A stretch of DNA of 64,000 nt from positions 764,547 through 828,546 of the forward strand of contig NZ_JAINUL010000001.1 in the NCBI RefSeq assembly GCF_020639365.1, read 5' to 3'. Position numbers and translations under genes: made by a program. The stretch's first letter is position 1; each line of letters opens with the position of its first letter. This DNA comes from Streptomyces flavotricini. GTDB lineage: Bacteria; Actinomycetota; Actinomycetes; Streptomycetales; Streptomycetaceae. The notes under the pieces were generated by a model, which was given only the letters and a program-made list of their open reading frames with translations, made no database searches and was not told the DNA's origin. Positions 59,627 through 64,000 of this stretch are shown here, one piece after another.

Positions 59627-61204
59627 GTGCATGACACTCCCGCCACTCCCCTCACCCCGGCGCACCCGCCCTCGCGACCCGGCGGTGAACCCCTCGTCCG
59701 GATGCGCGGTCTCGGCAAGCGGTTCGGCGGCACCGTCGCGCTGGACGCGGTCAGCCTCGACGTCCACGGCGGCAGCGTCCTCGCCCTGCTCGGCCCCAAC
59801 GGCGCAGGAAAGTCCACCCTCATCAAGGTGCTCGCCGGTGTCCACCGCGCCGACGAGGGCGAAGTGACCGTGGCCGGGCACCCGCTCGGCTCCGACGCCG
59901 CCTCGCGCAGCATGTCCTTCATCCACCAGGACCTCGGCCTGGTCGACTGGATGACCGTCGCCGAGAACATCGCCCTGGGCACCGGGTACCCGCGCCGCCA
60001 CGGCCTGATCTCCTGGCGGCGGACCCGGGAGCGCTGCGCCGAGGCGCTGGACATCGTCGCCGGGCACCTGGACCCCGACACACGGATCGCCGACCTCGCC
60101 CCCGCCGAACGCTCCCTGGTCGCGATCGCCCGCGGGCTGGCGAGGCGCGCCCGGCTCTTCGTCCTCGACGAGCCGACCGCCACCCTCCCCGCCGCGGACT
60201 GCGCGCGCCTCTTCGGCATCCTGCACGCCCTGCGCGACCGGGGGCACGGCATCCTCTACGTGAGCCACCGGCTCGACGAGGTGTACGAGGTCGCCGACTC
60301 CTTCGCCGTGCTGCGGGACGGCAGGCTCGTCAGCCAGGGGCCCCTCGCCCCGTACGGCCCGGCCCGGCTGGTCCGCGACATCGTGGGCCACGAACCGACC
60401 GGGCACCCGCCCCGGGCCGCGGCCGCGGCGCCGGCTTCCGGGCGCCGCCCGACGCCCCTGCTGCGCCTCGACGGCGTGCGGACCGAACGCACCGGACCCG
60501 TCAGCCTGGAGCTGCGCGAGGGCGAGATCCTCGGCATGGTCGGCCTGACCGGCGCCGGGCACATGCACCTCGGCCGCGCCCTCGCCGGCGTGCTGCCGCT
60601 GCTCGGCGGGCGGGCGCTGCTCGACGGGCGCCCGTACCGCCCCCGTACGGTCTCCGCCGCCCTCCGCGCGGGGGTCGGCTTCGTCTCCGGCAACCGGCAG
60701 GAGGAGGGCTGCGCCGCGGAACTGACGGTCCGGGAGAACTTCCTGGCCAACCCCCGGGCCGCCGGTGTGCCGGCCTGGCACTGGCTCGCGCCGCGGCGCG
60801 AGCGCGCCGAGGCCGCGGCCCTGATCGAGCGGTACTCCGTACGCCCGCGCGACAGCGAGGTGCCGATCGCCACCCTGTCCGGCGGCAACCAGCAGAAGGT
60901 CATGGTCGGCCGCCGGCTCCGGGGGCGGCTGCGCCTGCTGATCCTCGAAGAACCGACGGCCGGCGTGGACGTGGGCGCCAAGGCGTCGATCCACCGGCTC
61001 CTCGAGGAGGCGCCGGCCGAGGGGGCGGCGGTGCTGCTCATCTCCACCGATTACCAGGAGATCGCCGACGTGTGCCACCGGGCGCTGGTGTTCGGGCGCG
61101 GGACCGTGGTGGCCGAGCTGGCGGGGAAAGCCCTGAACGTCACGGAACTCACCCGCACCGCATCGGCCCTGCCCGCGATCACCGGAAGCGCGGAGGGCCG
61201 GTGA
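59627..61204 (+). CDS. CUT2-type sugar ABC transporter ATP-binding protein
   Basis: A 525-residue protein with two ATPase domains. Domain 1: Walker A GPNGAGKST, a signature degenerated to LAPAERSLVAIARG, Walker B LFVLDEPTATL. Domain 2: degenerate Walker A GLTGAGHMHL, full signature LSGGNQQKV, Walker B LLILEEPTAGVD. This asymmetric pattern is usual for ribose/xylose/fructose importers. GTG 59627 follows GGAGAAG; GTG 59561 is in frame but has no ribosome site. The stop overlaps the permease GTG (GTGA). Confidence 0.93.
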   Translation: MHDTPATPLTPAHPPSRPGGEPLVRMRGLGKRFGGTVALDAVSLDVHGGSVLALLGPNGAGKSTLIKVLAGVHRADEGEVTVAGHPLGSDAASRSMSFIHQDLGLVDWMTVAENIALGTGYPRRHGLISWRRTRERCAEALDIVAGHLDPDTRIADLAPAERSLVAIARGLARRARLFVLDEPTATLPAADCARLFGILHALRDRGHGILYVSHRLDEVYEVADSFAVLRDGRLVSQGPLAPYGPARLVRDIVGHEPTGHPPRAAAAAPASGRRPTPLLRLDGVRTERTGPVSLELREGEILGMVGLTGAGHMHLGRALAGVLPLLGGRALLDGRPYRPRTVSAALRAGVGFVSGNRQEEGCAAELTVRENFLANPRAAGVPAWHWLAPRRERAEAAALIERYSVRPRDSEVPIATLSGGNQQKVMVGRRLRGRLRLLILEEPTAGVDVGAKASIHRLLEEAPAEGAAVLLISTDYQEIADVCHRALVFGRGTVVAELAGKALNVTELTRTASALPAITGSAEGR

Positions 61205-62286
61205 GCCCGTCCTCCACCCGCCCCACCCGGACGGGGCACCGGCGCGGGCACGGGCACTTCATCGGCACGTACGGTCTGCTGGCCCTCACCGTCCTGCTGT
61301 TCCTGCTCTTCTCCGTCCTCCTGCCGGACACCTTCCCCACTCTGGACAACGTCTCCTCGATCCTCTCCGGCCAGTCGATCCCGGCCATCCTGGCGCTCGG
61401 TGTGACGGTCCCCATCGCGAGCGGCAAGTTCGACCTGTCCATCGGCTACGCGCTGGGCCTGGCGCACGTCATGGTGCTGTTCCTCATCGTCGAGGAGGGC
61501 TGGCCGTGGCCGCTCGCCTGCCTGGTGGTCGTCATCGGAGGCTCCCTGGTCGGCGCCGTGAACGGGGTCATCGTCGAGTTCGCCCGCATCGACGCCTTCA
61601 TCGCCACGCTCGGCACGGGCAGCATGATGTACGCCGTCACCGGCTGGATCACCGACGGGGGCCGGATCGTCCCCGGTCCCGACGGTCTCCCGGCCGCGTT
61701 CACCGACCTCTACGACGGCCGGTTCCTCGGGCTGCCGGTCCCCGCCTTCTACGTCCTCGGCCTCGCCATCGTCCTCTGGGTGGTGCTGGAGCGGCTGCCG
61801 TTCGGCCGGTACCTGTACGTCATCGGCTCCAACCCCCGCGCCGCCGAGATCGTCGGCATCCCCACCCGCCGGTACTGCGTCTACGCCTTCGCCTGCTCGG
61901 GCACGGTCGTCGGGTTCGCCGGGGTGCTGCTCGCCGCGCAGCAGCAGATCGGCAACCCGAGCGTGGGCCTGGACTACCTGCTGCCCGCCTTCGTCGGAGC
62001 CCTGCTCGGCTCCACCGCCATCAAGCCGGGCCGGGCCAACGCCATCGGCACCCTCGTGGCCGTGACCGTACTGGCGGTCGGGCTCGCCGGGATCGGCCAG
62101 CTCGGCGCCCAGTTCTGGGCCACCCCGCTGTTCAACGGCGGCACGCTGCTCATCGCGGTCGGGCTGGCCGGCTACTCGGCCCGGCGGCGGCTGCGCACCG
62201 ACGCCGGCGCCACGGCGGACGCGGGCGTCGGCGGCACCGGCATGGGCACCGGCACCGGCACCGGCACCGGCACCGGCACCACTTAG
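61201..62286 (+). CDS. CUT2-type sugar ABC transporter permease
   Basis: A 361-residue membrane permease of the RbsC type, about 9-10 helices, with the family loop RYLYVIGSNPRAAEIVGIPTRR near 200-222 and GRANAIGTLVAVTVLAVGL. It pairs with the preceding ATPase by GTGA overlap and with the downstream binding protein. The C-terminus ends in a (Gly-Thr)n tail coded by a hexanucleotide repeat, which is not normal for the family. The imported sugar is unknown. Confidence 0.93.
   Translation: MSPSSTRPTRTGHRRGHGHFIGTYGLLALTVLLFLLFSVLLPDTFPTLDNVSSILSGQSIPAILALGVTVPIASGKFDLSIGYALGLAHVMVLFLIVEEGWPWPLACLVVVIGGSLVGAVNGVIVEFARIDAFIATLGTGSMMYAVTGWITDGGRIVPGPDGLPAAFTDLYDGRFLGLPVPAFYVLGLAIVLWVVLERLPFGRYLYVIGSNPRAAEIVGIPTRRYCVYAFACSGTVVGFAGVLLAAQQQIGNPSVGLDYLLPAFVGALLGSTAIKPGRANAIGTLVAVTVLAVGLAGIGQLGAQFWATPLFNGGTLLIAVGLAGYSARRRLRTDAGATADAGVGGTGMGTGTGTGTGTGTT
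62233..62280 (+). repeat. GGCACC hexanucleotide tandem repeat
   Basis: Eight units, with unit 2 altered to GGCATG and the last six (62245-62280) identical. It encodes the Gly-Thr tail of the permease; gain or loss of units would keep the frame. Confidence 0.9.
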
Positions 62287-62303
62287 ACAAGCTCAGGAGC
62301 ACC

Positions 62304-63452
62304 GTGGACCCGAAGTACCCGAACCGCAGGACCCCACTCGCGGCCGCCGCCCTGCTGGCAGCGGCCGGCGCCGCCCTCGCCGGCTGCGGGGGCGGCGGCT
62401 CCCCGAACGCCACCGGCCCCTCGACCGCCGGATGCCCGGCCGTCCTCCAGGAGGCCGAGGCGACCGTCCGGCGGGCCGAGAGCACCGACACCGCGTGGAC
62501 CGGCCCCACGACCGGCCCGCGGGCGGTCCCCGGCAAGACCCTCGTCTACGTCGCGCAGACCATGACCAACCCCGGCGTCGCGGGGGTCGCCAAGGGCGTC
62601 CGGGAGGCCGCGCGGACCATCGGCTGGAACGTCAGGGTGATCGACGGGGAGGGCACCCCGGCCGGCATCCAGGCGGCGCTCAGCCAGGCCGTCACCCTCA
62701 GACCCCAGGGCATCGTCATCGGCGGCTTCGATCCCCGGCTGACCTCGCAGCAGGTGGCGCGGGCCGAGGCGGCGGGCATCCCGCTGATCGGCTGGCACGC
62801 GGTCAGCACCCCGGGCCCGAGCACCGACCCCCGGCTCTTCACCAACGTCACCACGAAGGTGGAGGAGGTGGCGAAGGCCAGCGCGGACTGGGTCATCGCC
62901 CGGTCCGACGGGGCCGCCGGGGTCGTCGTCTTCACCGATGACTCGATCCCGTTCGCCGGTACGAAGTCCAAGCTGATCGAGCAGCGGCTCGCCGCCTGCC
63001 CGGGGGTCGAGCTCCTCGCGCACAAGAACATCCCGATCCCGGACGCGAGCCGGCGCACCCCCCAGGAGGTCGCCTCGCTGCTGTCCCGCTTCGGCAAGCG
63101 GTGGACGTATTCCGTCGCCATCAACGACCTGTACTTCGACGACGCCGCGCCCGCCTTCCGGGCCGCCGGCAAGCCCGGCGCAGGGCCTCCCTTCAACATC
63201 GGCGCCGGCGACGGGGACCCGTCGGCATTCCGGCGGATCAACAGCGAGCAGTTCCAGGCCGCCACCGTGCCGGAGCCGCTCTCGCAGCAGGGCTGGCAGG
63301 TCGTCGACGAGTTCAACCGGGCCTTCGCCGGACGGCCGGCCAGCGGCTACGTGGCCCCCGTGCACATCGCGACGGCCGAGAACAGCTCCGGGGCCACGTC
63401 CTGGGACCCGGAGGGCTACCGGGAGGCCTACGAGAAGATCTGGCACGGCTGA
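62304..63452 (+). CDS. Sugar ABC transporter substrate-binding lipoprotein
   Basis: A 382-residue lipoprotein: lipobox LAGC near residue 28, Gly-rich linker, then a type I periplasmic-binding fold (TLVYVAQTMTNPGVAGVAKGVREAA; GIVIGGFDPRLTSQQVARAEAAGIPLIGW). GTG 62304 follows a CAGGAG site and lies 17 bp after the permease stop, so the three genes form an operon. It binds the transported sugar or related compound on the outer face; the ligand cannot be named. Confidence 0.93.
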   Translation: MDPKYPNRRTPLAAAALLAAAGAALAGCGGGGSPNATGPSTAGCPAVLQEAEATVRRAESTDTAWTGPTTGPRAVPGKTLVYVAQTMTNPGVAGVAKGVREAARTIGWNVRVIDGEGTPAGIQAALSQAVTLRPQGIVIGGFDPRLTSQQVARAEAAGIPLIGWHAVSTPGPSTDPRLFTNVTTKVEEVAKASADWVIARSDGAAGVVVFTDDSIPFAGTKSKLIEQRLAACPGVELLAHKNIPIPDASRRTPQEVASLLSRFGKRWTYSVAINDLYFDDAAPAFRAAGKPGAGPPFNIGAGDGDPSAFRRINSEQFQAATVPEPLSQQGWQVVDEFNRAFAGRPASGYVAPVHIATAENSSGATSWDPEGYREAYEKIWHG

Positions 63453-63650
63453 GCCGCCCGTGTTTACGTGGATGCGCGCCTCACGGCCGGTGGGGGCGCC
63501 CGCGCAGCCGCTTGTAACCCCGGGGCGGCGCCGCCCGTCACACGTGCGCAACAGGGGTTTCCTACGTTGGGCGCCACGGGATCGACCTGCACACGGCCGC
63601 GGCGCCCGGGGATCTGGGGGGTCGGCCGGTGTACTCCGAGGAGGTCTCCT

Positions 63651-64000
63651 GTGTCCGAGGCGGAAGCGGCGAGCGGACGCGCACGGCGAACGGCGGCCGG
63701 GCCCGCGGGGGACGCGGCCACCGGATCCGTGCGCACGGTCTGCTCCTACTGCGGCGTCGGCTGCGGGATCGTGCTGGACATCGCCCGGGGCTCCGACGGC
63801 CGCCGTACGGTGGCCAAGGCCGTCGGCGACAAGCAGCACCCCGCCAACACCGGCCGGTTGTGCACCAAGGGCGCCACCCACGCGGACCTGCTGGCCGCGC
63901 CCGGCCGGCTCGGGACCGCCCTGGTGCGCGAGGAGCGGGGCGCCGCGCCGACCGCGGTGGACGTGGACGCCGCCATCACCCGGACGGCCCAGCGGCTGCG
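63651..64000 (+). CDS. Assimilatory nitrate reductase-like molybdoenzyme, N-terminus only
   Basis: GTG 63651 follows a GGAGG site. The visible ~116 residues hold an N-terminal [4Fe-4S] motif CSYCGVGC (Cys near 31, 34, 38) and RLCTKG (fourth Cys), the signature of Mo-bis-MGD oxidoreductases such as NasA/NarB and formate dehydrogenase H. No signal peptide, so cytosolic, which favours assimilatory nitrate reductase. The rest is outside the window, so the substrate is provisional. Confidence 0.8.
   Translation, partial: MSEAEAASGRARRTAAGPAGDAATGSVRTVCSYCGVGCGIVLDIARGSDGRRTVAKAVGDKQHPANTGRLCTKGATHADLLAAPGRLGTALVREERGAAPTAVDVDAAITRTAQRL

Noticed and set aside
63453..63650. GlnR box upstream of the nitrate-reductase-like gene
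   Set aside because: Pieces such as GTAAC and GTTTC occur, but not in the gTnAC-n6-GaAAC arrangement, so I cannot support a site.

Overview
The window is high-GC actinobacterial DNA, almost certainly a Streptomyces chromosome or a close relative. Pointers are the codon-position GC bias with frequent GTG/TTG starts, an AfsR/SARP regulator, a complete 2-methylisoborneol/encapsulin operon, several SpoIIE-type PP2C phosphatases, Tat-exported enzymes, and rare in-frame TTA codons of the kind read by the bldA tRNA. No rRNA, tRNA, CRISPR array or prophage was seen.

Layout. 1-13 kb: end of a membrane protein, a SARP regulator, two tandem miniature transposable elements, a minus-strand run (hemerythrin-like protein, Tat-exported beta-carbonic anhydrase, SHOCT protein, two-component system), a penicillin-recognising serine hydrolase with a LysR regulator, then a plus-strand depolymerase-like lipoprotein, a 3-hydroxybutyrate dehydrogenase-like SDR and an exported HAD phosphatase. 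13-20 kb: a self-contained class I P450 operon (ferredoxin, reductase, P450), an IclR-type regulator coupled to an ECF sigma factor, and a P-loop kinase. 20-29 kb: a PP2C sensor phosphatase and a compact acyl-chain cluster (FabF-like KS, ACP, PlsC-like acyltransferase, FabH-like KAS III, a highly divergent P450-like protein, an alpha/beta hydrolase). 29-38 kb: a dienelactone hydrolase, a membrane-anchored beta-propeller protein, and three adjacent DUF11-repeat surface proteins.

38.5-45 kb: a sesquiterpene-type cluster (class I terpene synthase, P450, giant LuxR/LAL regulator) preceded by a hairpin-rich lower-GC leader. 45-50 kb: a decayed enoyl-CoA hydratase, a Ser/Thr kinase fused in one frame to a 14-helix MFS transporter, a methyltransferase, a small membrane protein and a Tat-exported amidase. 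50.5-54.1 kb: the 2-methylisoborneol operon with its family 2B encapsulin (EshA-like) shell gene first. 54.4-64 kb: two more PP2C phosphatases (one also carrying an RsbW-like kinase domain), a cyclase-family hydrolase, a CUT2-type sugar ABC transporter, and the start of an assimilatory nitrate-reductase-like molybdoenzyme.

The most noteworthy points are: two miniature elements inserted in tandem into a CTAG that held the overlapping stop codons of two convergent genes; the acyl-chain mini-cluster with a degenerate P450 and a TTA-containing acyltransferase; the kinase-MFS fusion; the uncharacterised TTA-containing terpene/P450/LAL cluster; and the DUF11 surface-protein array. All functions are inferred from reading the sequence; no database search was run.
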